The notes beneath the pieces are model-generated. The model did no database searches. It was given only the letters and a program-made list of their open reading frames with translations, and was not told the DNA's origin. From Deltaproteobacteria bacterium (lineage in GTDB: Bacteria; Bdellovibrionota_C; UBA2361; JAGFJO01), in the NCBI GenBank assembly GCA_024102635.1, contig JAGFJO010000046.1, forward strand, positions 19,631 to 83,630: 64,000 nucleotides of DNA, in the 5' to 3' direction. A program made the position numbers and the translations under genes. Numbering within the stretch: position 1 is the stretch's first letter; each line of letters starts with the position of its first letter. This document shows positions 51,268 through 61,018 of the stretch, in pieces.

Positions 51268-51708
51268 ATGGCGATATCAAGCAGCGGCGGCGATGAGCCG
51301 GTAGCAAACATCAACGTTACTCCTTTGGTGGACGTAATGCTGGTTCTATTGGTGATCTTTATGGTTACCGCTCCGATGCTGCAGCAGGGTGTGGAGGTCA
51401 ATCTTCCTAAGGCTACCACTGCACCGCTACCCGGAACAAATGAGCAGGTAGTCGTATCAATTGATAAGGAGAGCAGAATATTTCTGGGGGCTGGAAATGA
51501 GGTAGCCATCGATCAGCTGGCTGCGAAAGTGACTGCAATACTTAGTCAGCGGCCGGCTAACGAACAGAAGGTTTATATAAAAGCCGACACGTCGCTTGAG
51601 TACGGTAACATCATGCAGGTGATGTCACGGCTTCACGAGGGCGGGGTAACGCAGATCGGGCTGGTATCGGCATTCCCGGGAAACGAGCCGAAAGGAAAGC
51701 GCTCCTGA
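51268..51708 (+). CDS. tolR: TolR (ExbD/TolR family)
   Basis: The 146 residues have a short cytoplasmic N-terminus, one membrane helix beginning INVTPLVDVMLVLLVIFMVT (about 14-33) with the conserved Asp, and a periplasmic domain containing VSIDKESRIFLG and VYIKADTSLEYGNIMQVMSR. It partners TolQ in the proton-driven motor. It follows tolQ by 52 bases. Confidence 0.94.
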   Translation: MAISSSGGDEPVANINVTPLVDVMLVLLVIFMVTAPMLQQGVEVNLPKATTAPLPGTNEQVVVSIDKESRIFLGAGNEVAIDQLAAKVTAILSQRPANEQKVYIKADTSLEYGNIMQVMSRLHEGGVTQIGLVSAFPGNEPKGKRS

Positions 51709-51744
51709 TCTGCCTTTGAAAGCAAAATGTAATAAGGTTGAGCG

Positions 51745-52566
51745 GTGGATCTTGAACGTGATCGCGATCTGCAAATCGGTTTCGTACTGTCTTTTCTCGG
51801 GCACCTCATTATAGCCTACCTCTTTTTTTACGGAGTGCGCTGGAACTATGGGGAGCTTGGCGCGCACAAGATTTACTCGGTTACACTTGAAGGCGGGAAG
51901 AGCCTAGGCGGCATTACACAAGCTCCCAAGGAGAAACAGAAGACCCTTATCGCTCCTCCAAAGAACGTCCAGGAGCCACCCAAGAAGGTGGAGCCGAGCA
52001 AGCCCGAGCCGAAAAAAGAGGACCCGAAACCAGTTGAGAAAAAGCCTCCTCCGGATGCCGAGATTTCTCTGAAGCAGAAAAAGGAGCAACCAAAGCCGGG
52101 GCCGAAAAAGGAAGAAAAAAAGGCACCTCCTCAAAAATCTAAACCGAAAGAGCCGACGCAGGCTGAAATCGACAAGCGGCTTCAGCAAGCCGTGCAGCGT
52201 TATCTCGGTGAGTCAGCAAACGCCGGTGGCAAAGGATTCGGCGCCGGAGCCCTTGGAGCTAAAGGGATGGGTGGTGGAATCGTTCGTCCGCCTGAATTTT
52301 TTGAATATCTCAAACTACTGGAGCGATTGATTAAGGGAGGCTGGAGATGGTACGACACAAACTCTCCTCTAATCTCTGAAGTGGAGTTTAATATCAGCCG
52401 CAGCGGAGAGATCTCCGGTGTGCGCATCAGCAAAAGTTCCGGGAACTCTGAGTTCGACCTTTCGGTAGAAAGGGCTGTAATGAAGGCCAACCCGCTTCCG
52501 CCGCCGCCTGAATCGGTATATCAGGATTTCCGCTTTGTGCGCATGTATTTTGACCCGCGCGAATAA
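51745..52566 (+). CDS. tolA: TolA/TonB-like energy transducer
   Basis: The 273 residues have an N-terminal membrane helix (about 12-31), a long Pro/Lys/Glu-rich spacer (about 55-145, for example KKVEPSKPEPKKEDPKPVEK), a Gly-rich hinge (GKGFGAGALGAKGMGGG) and a C-terminal TonB-type domain (about 185-270) with EVEFNISRSGEISGVRIS and NPLPPPPESV. It spans the periplasm. tolB and pal, which usually follow, are not here: the next gene is serS. Confidence 0.85.
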   Translation: MDLERDRDLQIGFVLSFLGHLIIAYLFFYGVRWNYGELGAHKIYSVTLEGGKSLGGITQAPKEKQKTLIAPPKNVQEPPKKVEPSKPEPKKEDPKPVEKKPPPDAEISLKQKKEQPKPGPKKEEKKAPPQKSKPKEPTQAEIDKRLQQAVQRYLGESANAGGKGFGAGALGAKGMGGGIVRPPEFFEYLKLLERLIKGGWRWYDTNSPLISEVEFNISRSGEISGVRISKSSGNSEFDLSVERAVMKANPLPPPPESVYQDFRFVRMYFDPRE

Positions 52567-52721
52567 ATCCTAGGCCGGTATGGAATTAAGCCGATTGAAG
52601 CAGGAGCTGGCTTGTGGAATTCCAAATCGTTGACCTTATTGGTTATGTTAGCTACTCTGAGTTGCATTGAATAGCGCCGGAGACCTCACTGGACCGGCCG
52701 AGTGCAAACTATCCTTTCAGC

Positions 52722-54002
52722 ATGATCGATCTTCATGACCTAAGAAAACATCCTGAGCGATATCAGGAGGGCTGCGACCGCAAGCGGATTAAGTTTAGTG
52801 TCTCTGAGTTTCTACAGCTCGATGAACGTTATCGCTCTGTAAAGGCCGAGGTTGAGAGCTTGCGCTCGAAGCAGAACGCCTTCAGTAAGGAGCTGCCCAA
52901 ACTTATGGGCAAGGCGAAGGAAGACGGACTCGACCAGATGAAGCAGCTTTCAGCGCGGCTTAAGGAATTCGCCTCGTCGCTAAAAGATATTGAAGAGGAG
53001 TGGCAGAGACAGCAGCTGCTGATCCCCTCTATTCCCAGAAGTGACGTCCCGGATGGAGCTAGCGACAAGGACAATGTCGAGATGTACCGGCGCGGCGAAC
53101 CTCCGGTATTCGACTTCGAGACGAAAGACCATGTTGAGTTGGGAAGCTCGCTCGGAATAATTGATATTGAGCGCGGGGTTAAGGTCAGCGGATCACGAAA
53201 CTACTTCTTGAAGGGCGACGGGGTTAGATTGCAGCACGCCGTACTCAGTATGGCGATGGATCTTCTCAGTGGTTCGAAAGGTTACACGCTGATGGACCCT
53301 CCTCACATCGTGAAATACCAAGCGATGAGCGGCACCGGGTATTTCCCCGGTGGCGAGGAGCAGGCTTACCATCTAGATCAGCGCGACGATGACCTATTTC
53401 TTATCGGCACAGCAGAAGTTCCGGTTTGTGCTTACCACGCCGACGAGATACTGGATGCCTCGCTCCTGCCGCTAAGATATGCCGGTTATTCTCCGTGCTA
53501 CCGCAGGGAAGCGGGTACCTACGGCAAGGATACGCACGGTATTTATAGAATTCACCAATTTTATAAAGTTGAGCAGGTGGTGATATGCAAGGCCGATGAG
53601 GCTGAGAGCGCCAAATTGCACGCCGAGCTGCTCGCCAATGCGGAAGAGATGGTAAGATTGCTGGAACTTCCTTACCGAGTTGTGGCCGTGTCGAGCGGCG
53701 ATATGGGGCAAGGGCAGGTTTATAAGAACGACATTGAAGTATGGATGCCCTCTCGAAAGTCGTATTGCGAGACACACAGCTGCTCGAGCTTTCACGACTT
53801 CCAGGCCCGCAGGCTGGGGATGCGTTACAAGGACGATTCCGGGAAGAACATTTATTGTTATACATTAAATAACACCTGCATCGCATCACCGAGAATACTT
53901 ATTCCGCTTCTGGAGGTTCATCAGCAGCGCGACGGAAGCGTCACTATTCCAGAAGCGCTACGAAAGTATATGGGTGCACAGGATACTATTAAGCCGAAGT
54001 GA
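52722..54002 (+). CDS. serS: Seryl-tRNA synthetase
   Basis: The 426 residues begin MIDLHDLRKHPERYQEGCDR, followed by a tRNA-binding coiled-coil arm (about 28-102). The class II catalytic domain has the motif 2 block LRYAGYSPCYRREAGTYGKDT, the substrate-binding FLIGTAEVP and TLNNTCIASPRILIPLLEVH near the end (motif 3 has SPR where most members have TR). tRNA-Ser charging is the expected role. The stop is four bases from hemE. Confidence 0.96.
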   Translation: MIDLHDLRKHPERYQEGCDRKRIKFSVSEFLQLDERYRSVKAEVESLRSKQNAFSKELPKLMGKAKEDGLDQMKQLSARLKEFASSLKDIEEEWQRQQLLIPSIPRSDVPDGASDKDNVEMYRRGEPPVFDFETKDHVELGSSLGIIDIERGVKVSGSRNYFLKGDGVRLQHAVLSMAMDLLSGSKGYTLMDPPHIVKYQAMSGTGYFPGGEEQAYHLDQRDDDLFLIGTAEVPVCAYHADEILDASLLPLRYAGYSPCYRREAGTYGKDTHGIYRIHQFYKVEQVVICKADEAESAKLHAELLANAEEMVRLLELPYRVVAVSSGDMGQGQVYKNDIEVWMPSRKSYCETHSCSSFHDFQARRLGMRYKDDSGKNIYCYTLNNTCIASPRILIPLLEVHQQRDGSVTIPEALRKYMGAQDTIKPK

Positions 54003-54005
54003 GAG

Positions 54006-55034
54006 ATGTTGAACGACAGCGTGCTGCTGAAAGTTGTAAAAGGTGAGCGTACCGCGCGGCTTCCGGTTTGGTTCATGCGACAAGCCGGCCGCTATCTTCC
54101 CGAGTACCGTGAACTTCGCAAACGGCACCGCATGCTGGAACTGATAAGCACTCCTGAGCTGGCAGCGAAGGTTACATTGCAGCCGATTGATCGCTTTGAT
54201 CTCGACGCCGCTATCATTTTTGCCGATATTCTGAATCCGCTTATCGGAATGGGCGTCAAACTGGACTTTGTGGAGGGCGAGGGTCCGAAAATCTTCAATC
54301 CTATTGCCTCTGAAAGTGACGTTGACAGGCTGAGTGTCCCGGACGTCAAGGATAGTGTCGGATATACACTTGAAGCTATAGGAATTTGCGTTAAAAGCCT
54401 TACTCCTAGGGGAGTGCCGCTTATAGGTTTTGCCGGCGCGCCCTTTACCCTTTCAAGTTATCTAATCGAGCAAGGCGGACACTCCACCCTGGCTGCTACA
54501 AAGCATTTTATGTTCTCTCGTCCCGAAGCCTGGCACAACCTTCAGCAAAAGCTCTCAACCATGATTGCCAATTACCTAATAGCTCAAGCTGAGGCGGGGG
54601 TGAGTCTAGTCCAGATTTTCGATTCTTGGGCCGGTGTCTTAAGTGAAGAGCAGTATCGCGAATTTGCCCTGCCTTATCTGCAATCGATTATAGCGAAGGT
54701 GCGTGAAGCGACGCCTATTCCTATCTTTTATTTCTCTACCGGAACCGGCGCTATCCTGCCTCTTATTAAGGAGCTTGGCAGCGACGGAATTTCGATCGAT
54801 TGGAGGGTTCCTCTACCTTTTGCCCGCGCTGTGTTAGGTGATAATATGGTGCTACAGGGCAATTTGGACCCCTTAGTATTAAGGGAGTCTCTAGACTCGT
54901 TGGAAAGATATGTTCGGGTGCTGGTAGAGCAGGGGACGAAGTGCGGTAAGTACATTTTCAATTTGGGGCATGGAATTCTGCCGGATACTCCACCCGAGAA
55001 TGTAGCGCGAGTGATAGAGATTATAAGAGAATAG
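54006..55034 (+). CDS. hemE: Uroporphyrinogen decarboxylase
   Basis: This cytoplasmic haem-pathway enzyme converts uroporphyrinogen III to coproporphyrinogen III. The 342 residues contain the signature PVWFMRQAGRYLPEYR (about 20-35), the catalytic Asp region AAIIFADILNPLIGMG, the second signature GFAGAPFTLSSYLIEQGGH and NLGHGILPDTPPENV near the C-terminus. It is followed by the hemX-like gene and hemA, so a haem unit is present. Confidence 0.96.
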   Translation: MLNDSVLLKVVKGERTARLPVWFMRQAGRYLPEYRELRKRHRMLELISTPELAAKVTLQPIDRFDLDAAIIFADILNPLIGMGVKLDFVEGEGPKIFNPIASESDVDRLSVPDVKDSVGYTLEAIGICVKSLTPRGVPLIGFAGAPFTLSSYLIEQGGHSTLAATKHFMFSRPEAWHNLQQKLSTMIANYLIAQAEAGVSLVQIFDSWAGVLSEEQYREFALPYLQSIIAKVREATPIPIFYFSTGTGAILPLIKELGSDGISIDWRVPLPFARAVLGDNMVLQGNLDPLVLRESLDSLERYVRVLVEQGTKCGKYIFNLGHGILPDTPPENVARVIEIIRE

Positions 55035-55095
55035 TTCTAGTTCCCGCGTATAGGCTGCTGCGGTTTAGCCGCAAGAGGGACCTCGATTCAACTCT

Positions 55096-55929
55096 ATGAC
55101 AACAACTCATTTTCTCGCTCTTGTCTGCCTGGCCTGCTATCTGATTGCATCGCTGGCTTATCTCTTTTCAATCGCCAGGCGAGCGGCAACTAGATTGGGA
55201 CGTTTTGCCAGCGGCTGCTTGGTCGCCGGCTTTATCCTGCATACAATTCTTATTTTCCCCTTCGTGCAGGAACAGGAGCAGCTGGTTCCCTCGCAGCGCG
55301 GCGAGTACTTCTTCTGGCTTTCATGGCTTTTGCCGTGCGCGTTTTTCCTATTTAAGTCGAAGTTCGGGTCGCCGGTTCTGGGCGCCTTTCTCGCGCCCGG
55401 AGTCACTCTGTTGTTTGCCAGTAGCTCCTACCTAATGCACCGCGACACTTTTAGTTCCATTGAGTCAAATAATCCTCTGCTTTTGATGCACGTGGTACCG
55501 GCGTTGCTGGCGGAGCTGAGCCTTATAATCGTTTTCATTGCTAGCGCTGCGTTCTTGGTTCAGGAGCGCCGCATCAAGAAGAAGGCCGCCATTAGCGTCA
55601 TGTCAAGGGGGCCCAGTTTGGAGGCGCTCGACGGTATGGCTCGGAGGTTCGTAGTGGTCGGGTTCGTCTCCATGGGACTCGCGGTGCTGAGCGGGGCAAT
55701 GTGGGCAATGCTTCGGCACTATTCACTGTTTAGGAACGACTTCTACCAGTGGGCGGCGATATTCACTTGGGTGGTTCTTGCAAGCCTGCTCTATCTTAGG
55801 GTCCAGCTGGGATGGTCACCACAACGCATCTCGCGGATTTCGCTGTTTCTAACAGGCATATTCATAGCGGTCTTTATGACAATGGCTCTAGTAGGAGGAA
55901 ACGAGTTTCACTTGGGATATGGAGTCTAG
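55096..55929 (+). CDS. HemX/CcsA-like cytochrome c assembly membrane protein
   Basis: The 277 residues make eight or so membrane helices (for example LVCLACYLIASLAYLFSIAR near the start). In the C-terminal half AMWAMLRHYSLFRNDF and WAAIFTWVVLASLLYLRVQ match the CcsA/ResC family; a His pair flanked by Trp could ligate haem. The gene sits between hemE and hemA, as the hemX gene does in several bacteria, where the protein is thought to affect HemA levels. The last bases overlap hemA. Confidence 0.85.
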   Translation: MTTTHFLALVCLACYLIASLAYLFSIARRAATRLGRFASGCLVAGFILHTILIFPFVQEQEQLVPSQRGEYFFWLSWLLPCAFFLFKSKFGSPVLGAFLAPGVTLLFASSSYLMHRDTFSSIESNNPLLLMHVVPALLAELSLIIVFIASAAFLVQERRIKKKAAISVMSRGPSLEALDGMARRFVVVGFVSMGLAVLSGAMWAMLRHYSLFRNDFYQWAAIFTWVVLASLLYLRVQLGWSPQRISRISLFLTGIFIAVFMTMALVGGNEFHLGYGV

Positions 55930-57220
55930 CAGTAATTTTGAATCACGCGGGATAATTTACCCGGTCAGTTACAGTCTGGTTGGGGCAAGCTACCGCACAG
56001 TAGGTGTGGAGGACCGCGAGCGTATAGCCAGTATCGGTGGCGATATAGAGGATTTTCTGCCGCGCCTTAAGTCGGAGTGCGGGCTTCAGGAAGCAGCAGT
56101 TATTTCCACCTGCAATCGCTTTGAGATAGTGTCTGCAGGCGGATCCGAGAGATCCCCTGATAGAGAACGCACCCGTATTGCGGGCTTCATGGAGTCGTCG
56201 CTCGGAGGCAGCCTATCAAATCAGCTCTACTTCTATGAAAATGGCGCCGCGGTGCGGCATATTTTCCGTGTCACCTCGAGTCTCGACTCCATGGTATTGG
56301 GTGAGGCGCAGGTTTTCGGGCAGGTAAAGGAATCATACAGCCGAGCAGTTAAGCTCGGGTGCGTAGGCAAGTATCTGCATCATCTTTTCCAATTTGCTTT
56401 CAGCTTGGCGAAAAAAATCAGATCCAATACTGCACTCGCCGAGCGGGGAGTTTCGATCAGTTATGTTGCCGTCCGGCTCGCAGAGCAGATCTTTGGGGAA
56501 TTAAGCGATTGCTCCGCGATGATCATCGGCTCTGGGGCAACCGCAGAGTTGACCGGCCTGCACCTGAAAGGGCGGGGCTGCAAAAATATAGTAGTCGCTA
56601 ATCGCACCATTGATCGCGCGTTTGAACTGGCTGAGCGTTTGGAGGGCTCGGCAATCTCTCTGTCTGACATCAGCCGGCATCTTCCGGCGGTGGACGTTGT
56701 TATCAGCTCTGTTTCCCGCGTCGATCGTCCGCTGGTAGAAGCTTCGGAGATTAAACAGATGCGGCGGGCTCGAGCACTTTTTTTGGTGGACCTCGGCGTA
56801 CCGCGCAACCTCTCGCCGCTTTTGGGGCAAATTGAAAACGTTTATCTTTATAATATCGACGACCTATCAACCATCGTAGATGAGAACAAGAGCGTGCGCG
56901 AAGAGGCGGCAAAAGAGTCTGAGATATTGGTCGACCACGGCCTTTTTCAGTTCGAAAAGTGGTTAACGAAGGTATCAGCGGAGCCCGCTATTCTGGACTT
57001 CAGAGCTCGCATGAATGCAGTAATCGAGGGGGAGCTAAGCGACGCGCTCAAAAACTTTCCACATGCGAACCGGGAGGAGTTTATCGGCGAGCTTGCGCGC
57101 CGGTTGAGTCAGCGCCTGTCGCATGATGTAACCGCATTGCTAAGCGGCCTTCCTGAGGGGAAACTCGATCAAGCGGCCATTATTCGATTGCTGCTCGAAC
57201 AGTACCTAAAGATTATCTAA
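55919..57220 (+). CDS. hemA: Glutamyl-tRNA reductase
   Basis: This is the first enzyme of the C5 haem pathway, reducing glutamyl-tRNA to glutamate-1-semialdehyde. The 433 residues contain the catalytic Cys in AAVISTCNRFEIVS (about 60-73), RHIFRVTSSLDSMVLGEAQV (about 116-135), the NADPH-binding MIIGSGATAELTGLHL and the Rossmann-associated VANRTIDRA. The C-terminal dimerisation domain is normal in length. The start ATG lies 11 bases inside the previous gene. Confidence 0.96.
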   Translation: MESSSNFESRGIIYPVSYSLVGASYRTVGVEDRERIASIGGDIEDFLPRLKSECGLQEAAVISTCNRFEIVSAGGSERSPDRERTRIAGFMESSLGGSLSNQLYFYENGAAVRHIFRVTSSLDSMVLGEAQVFGQVKESYSRAVKLGCVGKYLHHLFQFAFSLAKKIRSNTALAERGVSISYVAVRLAEQIFGELSDCSAMIIGSGATAELTGLHLKGRGCKNIVVANRTIDRAFELAERLEGSAISLSDISRHLPAVDVVISSVSRVDRPLVEASEIKQMRRARALFLVDLGVPRNLSPLLGQIENVYLYNIDDLSTIVDENKSVREEAAKESEILVDHGLFQFEKWLTKVSAEPAILDFRARMNAVIEGELSDALKNFPHANREEFIGELARRLSQRLSHDVTALLSGLPEGKLDQAAIIRLLLEQYLKII

Positions 57221-57292
57221 CCCCCCGGGCACAATCGCTTGGGAACACCGACCTATCGTGAGCTTAGTCAAAGGACCTCCAGTCCGGCTTTT

Positions 57293-57391
57293 CCTCATCT
57301 TCCTCCTAGTCCTTCTCATAATCATCATCCTGCACTTGCACCTCATCCCTCTTCTATCGTGGGTAGGAGGAAGATGAGGATGATGATTAGG
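57293..57391. repeat. Paired inverted repeats, interleaved, between hemA and the HDOD gene
   Basis: CCTCATCTTCCTCCTA (57293-57308) pairs perfectly with TAGGAGGAAGATGAGG (57364-57379), and TAATCATCATCC (57319-57330) pairs with GGATGATGATTA (57378-57389). The order is A-B-A'-B', so the two stems interleave rather than nest. The left half is pyrimidine-rich and the right half purine-rich. Convergent genes flank it, so it may terminate both, but the T-run is lacking. Confidence 0.75.
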
Positions 57392-57460
57392 ATTAGGAAG
57401 AAGTGCAGGTGCAGGTTTAGGAAGCAGACTGTTAGCGATAAAAGCCGGGGACTTCCCACG

Positions 57461-58924
57461 CTAGGTCAGCGTCAAGCAATCTGCCAGGCAGTTGCGCATC
57501 GCCTTGAAGATCACCGAGAGGTCGGAGGCAGTAAGCTCTAAGAGCGTAGGGCCCGGCTCCAAATAAAGCACGCCGGCTTTCTGTAGGCTTCCTACCGCTC
57601 CGGCTATAAAAACGACCTGCTCCCGGCCCCCTTCACTAACTGTTTCGATTACCGGTGTGCTGAGCCTATATGCGCTGGCTAGCGGGTTATCAACGATGGA
57701 AAGGAATCCCGGCGAGAACGACTTGTAATCCGTCAGGCTGCTCTCTCCGATGGCCAGGCGCGGGACAAGCCAGCCGAAGCCGGGGTCGATGAGGTAAATG
57801 CACCCTTTTGTGAATCCTGCCTGAGGGATAATCTGTCCAACCAGCTGATCAATACTACTTTTGCTAACTGACTTTGAGTCGATTGATTCATATAGATCAT
57901 GCATCTTCCGCTGAAGGACTGGAGAGAGATGTTTAATATATTGGTTCGCATGGAAGAGCTGGTGCCCTGTTGAGCTGCTGCTCTCCCCGCTGACGGGAGT
58001 GAAGCAATCGTCGGAAAAATGCTCAGGTAACGAATCTTTGTAGAAGCAAAGGAGCAGCTGTGTGCGCTCTTCTATCAGTTTAAAACCTTGCGCGCCGAGA
58101 GATCGCAGGATCTCGTTCCTTGCGCGGTGCCAGTCACTGCGCGGTTCGCAGTACTCCGGCTGTGACGCGCGGGCTAGAATCTCGCCGATGCGGCAGATCT
58201 TTTCGATGTTTCTGCCCACACGCTCTAGATTGAACTCAGCAGCGCCGCGCCGCCCAAAGCTCTGGTAATCTCCGAGCGGTGCCCTGTAGTGAATATCAAG
58301 CTCCCATTTGCGGGCTAAGGTAATAGCCAATGTCGCCGGCGAGAACCCCAGCATTTTCGTCAGACTTTCATCGCGCTCCAAAGCATTCTGACTGTTTGCC
58401 GCCGCACGTTCGAAGATGTGCGGATAGTTCCACGCTATAAGAGTTAGTCCGAGCTGCCGCAGAAGCGCCGCACTAAAAACCAGATCTTTGTCGATATTCT
58501 GACCCGCTGCGAGGGATTCACTTATACATGCTGCTTTGAGGTTCTCTAGTAGCAGCTGGCTTTGCCGCTTGTTCATGCGACGGAACTCATGGTGTGAGAT
58601 AGCACTTGGCATCACAGTGAGGATTTCGCGGGCCTTCTGGAGGCCGATTTTTTCAAGCCCTGAACGAATCGAACTATCATCGGCATCACAATCTTTTGTA
58701 AACTTCTGCAGTTCACGGAGAACATACAGAAACAGAGCTGCGTCACCCTTCAGGTCTTCTATAAGCAGAGTGGCATCACTTTCATACCGTCCGGACTCGA
58801 ACGCCTCCCGGATATGCAAAAGGATAGCGGGATTAACGGGAAACCAAGATTGATTGACAAGCGCCGCTGCTGCGGATGCGTGCTTGTTGCTGATAGAATT
58901 TGGGCTACAGGCCGTCTGATTCAT
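57461..58924 (-). CDS. HDOD-domain protein with a GAF-like C-terminus
   Basis: The 487 residues include an HDOD domain (about 25-215). AGLxHDIG-type elements read ALLRQLGLTLIAWNYPHIFE here, SESLAAGQNIDKDLVFSAAL precedes them, and the catalytic HD pair of HD-GYP proteins is lost, as normal for HDOD. The C-terminal part (about 330-480) contains PQAGFTKGCIYLIDPGFGWL and looks like a divergent GAF fold. HDOD proteins act in signalling in many Deltaproteobacteria. It is monocistronic and converges with hemA. Confidence 0.75.
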   Translation of the reverse strand: MNQTACSPNSISNKHASAAAALVNQSWFPVNPAILLHIREAFESGRYESDATLLIEDLKGDAALFLYVLRELQKFTKDCDADDSSIRSGLEKIGLQKAREILTVMPSAISHHEFRRMNKRQSQLLLENLKAACISESLAAGQNIDKDLVFSAALLRQLGLTLIAWNYPHIFERAAANSQNALERDESLTKMLGFSPATLAITLARKWELDIHYRAPLGDYQSFGRRGAAEFNLERVGRNIEKICRIGEILARASQPEYCEPRSDWHRARNEILRSLGAQGFKLIEERTQLLLCFYKDSLPEHFSDDCFTPVSGESSSSTGHQLFHANQYIKHLSPVLQRKMHDLYESIDSKSVSKSSIDQLVGQIIPQAGFTKGCIYLIDPGFGWLVPRLAIGESSLTDYKSFSPGFLSIVDNPLASAYRLSTPVIETVSEGGREQVVFIAGAVGSLQKAGVLYLEPGPTLLELTASDLSVIFKAMRNCLADCLTLT

Positions 58925-59140
58925 ATCTAAAATGCGGGACCAAAGCTTTCGGCTTGGCCCTATTACCCCTCTTAGTTTACTCGTCAGCCTTAAGGGATGT
59001 ATTAATATGGCAAGCTGGACTATTTATTAGGGATTTTCAGGAATCTCTTTCGTGAGCTACTCTTACCTGCGCCTCCGAAACTCTTTTAGTGCCCTAACAA
59101 TTACGATAGGATAGACGTTTTAAAGCCTCGATTTCCCGCT

Positions 59141-59779
59141 ATGATTAAGGGTATTCCTCTCGTAGTTACTCCCTTTATGCAGAACGCCAGAGTGGTGTAT
59201 TGCGCGAAATCGAAGGAGGCGGTTGTAGTCGATCCAGGGGGTGACAGCCATATAATCGTCTCTTGTCTGAATGAGAATGACCTTATTTGTAAGGCGGTTT
59301 GGCTTACGCATTCTCATCTTGACCATTGCGGCGGCGTTGCGGATCTGATCTCCGCTCTAAATGTACCGTTGGTGGGTCATCCGGCGGAGGAGTATATGCG
59401 CGCTCACGTGGACGAAATTGCCGGGCTTTATGGAATACCTAGCGGCTATTTCAAAAACTGCCCCGAGCCGGGTATATACGTACAAGGCGGGGAGAAATTA
59501 GAGTTGGGAGAGAATTCTTTTGAAGTCTTGTTCACTCCCGGACACTCACCCGGACATGTGTCGTTTTACTGTAAAGAGCACAAGGTTGTTATTTCTGGGG
59601 ATTGTCTTTTCTCCGGGTCGATAGGGCGGACGGATCTGCCCGGAGGAAACCACGAACAATTGATTGATACCATACATGAGCAGTTGCTGGCGCTGCCGGA
59701 CGAAACGGAGGTCTGGTGCGGTCATGGACCGGATACAACGATCGGCGAAGAACGCCGCAGTAATCCGTTTTTGCAATAA
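59141..59779 (+). CDS. MBL-fold metallo-hydrolase (glyoxalase II-like)
   Basis: The 212 residues contain THSHLDHCGG (about 51-60, the HxHxDH metal motif), further ligands in FTPGHSPGHV and VISGDCLFSGSIGRTDLPGG, and the last His in CGHGPDTTIGEERR. The pattern is that of the GloB/YcbL group, which hydrolyses thioesters such as S-lactoylglutathione, but the substrate is not fixed. The stop is 12 bases from coaBC. Confidence 0.9.
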   Translation: MIKGIPLVVTPFMQNARVVYCAKSKEAVVVDPGGDSHIIVSCLNENDLICKAVWLTHSHLDHCGGVADLISALNVPLVGHPAEEYMRAHVDEIAGLYGIPSGYFKNCPEPGIYVQGGEKLELGENSFEVLFTPGHSPGHVSFYCKEHKVVISGDCLFSGSIGRTDLPGGNHEQLIDTIHEQLLALPDETEVWCGHGPDTTIGEERRSNPFLQ

Positions 59780-59791
59780 GATGGAGTTGAG

Positions 59792-61018
59792 ATGAGCGAA
59801 CACGCTGAAAAGAGGCATGTAACGATAGGAGTGAGCGGTTCAATTGCGGCATACAAGAGCCCTGAACTTGTGCGCATGTTCACCACTCGCGGTTATCAGG
59901 TGCGGTGCATAATGACCGACTGCGCGCGAGAGTTCATTTCGCCTATGACGCTGGAGTCGGTAAGCGGATCACCGGTCTTGAGCGACTTCTGGAAGAAATC
60001 TCACGGTTCTGGAATTGACCATATTGATCTGGCCGATTGGACGGATGCCCTGGTCATTGCGCCGGCGACAGCCGATTTAATAGCTAAGCTGGCACATGGA
60101 TTTGCGGATTCGCCGCTGCTCGCTGTAGCGCTGGCCGTGCGCGCGCCGATTCTCATTGCTCCCGCTATGAATGTTAATATGTACGAACATGTAATTACGC
60201 GCGAAAACATTGAGAAGCTGCGCGTTATGGGAATGACCATTATTGAGCCGGAAGAAGGGGCGTTGGCTTGCGGCTGGCACGGCACCGGTAGGTTGGCGAG
60301 CTTGCACGAAGTATTTATGCAGACACGCCGCGCACTGTCTGTCTCTGATTTTGCAGGCAAGAGGATCTTGGTATCGACTGGGCCCACTCGAGAACCGATT
60401 GATCCTGTCCGGTATGTGACGAACAGGTCTTCCGGCAAGATGGGAGCCGCGCTGGCAATCGAGGCTTACCGCAGGGGCGCTGACGTAAGCGTAGTGCATG
60501 GACCGATCAGCCCATCGGTGATCGCCAAGTTTCCACTCGCAATCAAACGCTACCCAGTAGTTACGGCGGAGGAGATGAAAGACGCCATGCTGGAGCTGAC
60601 ATTCAACGAGGAGGACAATGTTCCGGACATCGTAATTATGGCCGCAGCGGTGGCAGACTACCGCCCGGCAGAACGGGCAAGCCAGAAGATCAAGAAATCT
60701 TCCAAAGCCGGCACTATCAGCGTCACTCCTAATCCGGACATTCTGAAGCTGATAGGAGAAAAACGCTCCCCCGGCCGCCCGCATCTGGTAGGATTTGCAA
60801 TAGAGACTGGAGAGCTGCCTGAGCTGCTAGAGGAGCTTAATAATAAGCTAAAGAGCAAGAACGCAGATCTTATGGTCGGGAATTTTGCCGAAGATGCATT
60901 CGATCTCGATACCAACCGGGTGTGGTTAATTGATAAGCACGGCCGCCAGGACGAGGTCGCTACGTCTGACAAACATCGTGTGGCCGACAAAATTCTTAAT
61001 GCTATATTGAAGCTATGA
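59792..61018 (+). CDS. coaBC: Bifunctional phosphopantothenoylcysteine synthetase/decarboxylase
   Basis: This enzyme makes 4'-phosphopantetheine precursors for coenzyme A. The 408 residues have the CoaC flavoprotein half (about 8-185) with GVSGSIAAYKSPELVR, APAMNVNMYEH and ACGWHGTGRL, and the CoaB half (about 190-405) with VSTGPTREPIDPVRYVTNRS, AAAVADYRP and KIKKSSKAG. Both halves are intact. The stop overlaps the next gene by four bases (ATGA). Confidence 0.96.
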   Translation: MSEHAEKRHVTIGVSGSIAAYKSPELVRMFTTRGYQVRCIMTDCAREFISPMTLESVSGSPVLSDFWKKSHGSGIDHIDLADWTDALVIAPATADLIAKLAHGFADSPLLAVALAVRAPILIAPAMNVNMYEHVITRENIEKLRVMGMTIIEPEEGALACGWHGTGRLASLHEVFMQTRRALSVSDFAGKRILVSTGPTREPIDPVRYVTNRSSGKMGAALAIEAYRRGADVSVVHGPISPSVIAKFPLAIKRYPVVTAEEMKDAMLELTFNEEDNVPDIVIMAAAVADYRPAERASQKIKKSSKAGTISVTPNPDILKLIGEKRSPGRPHLVGFAIETGELPELLEELNNKLKSKNADLMVGNFAEDAFDLDTNRVWLIDKHGRQDEVATSDKHRVADKILNAILKL

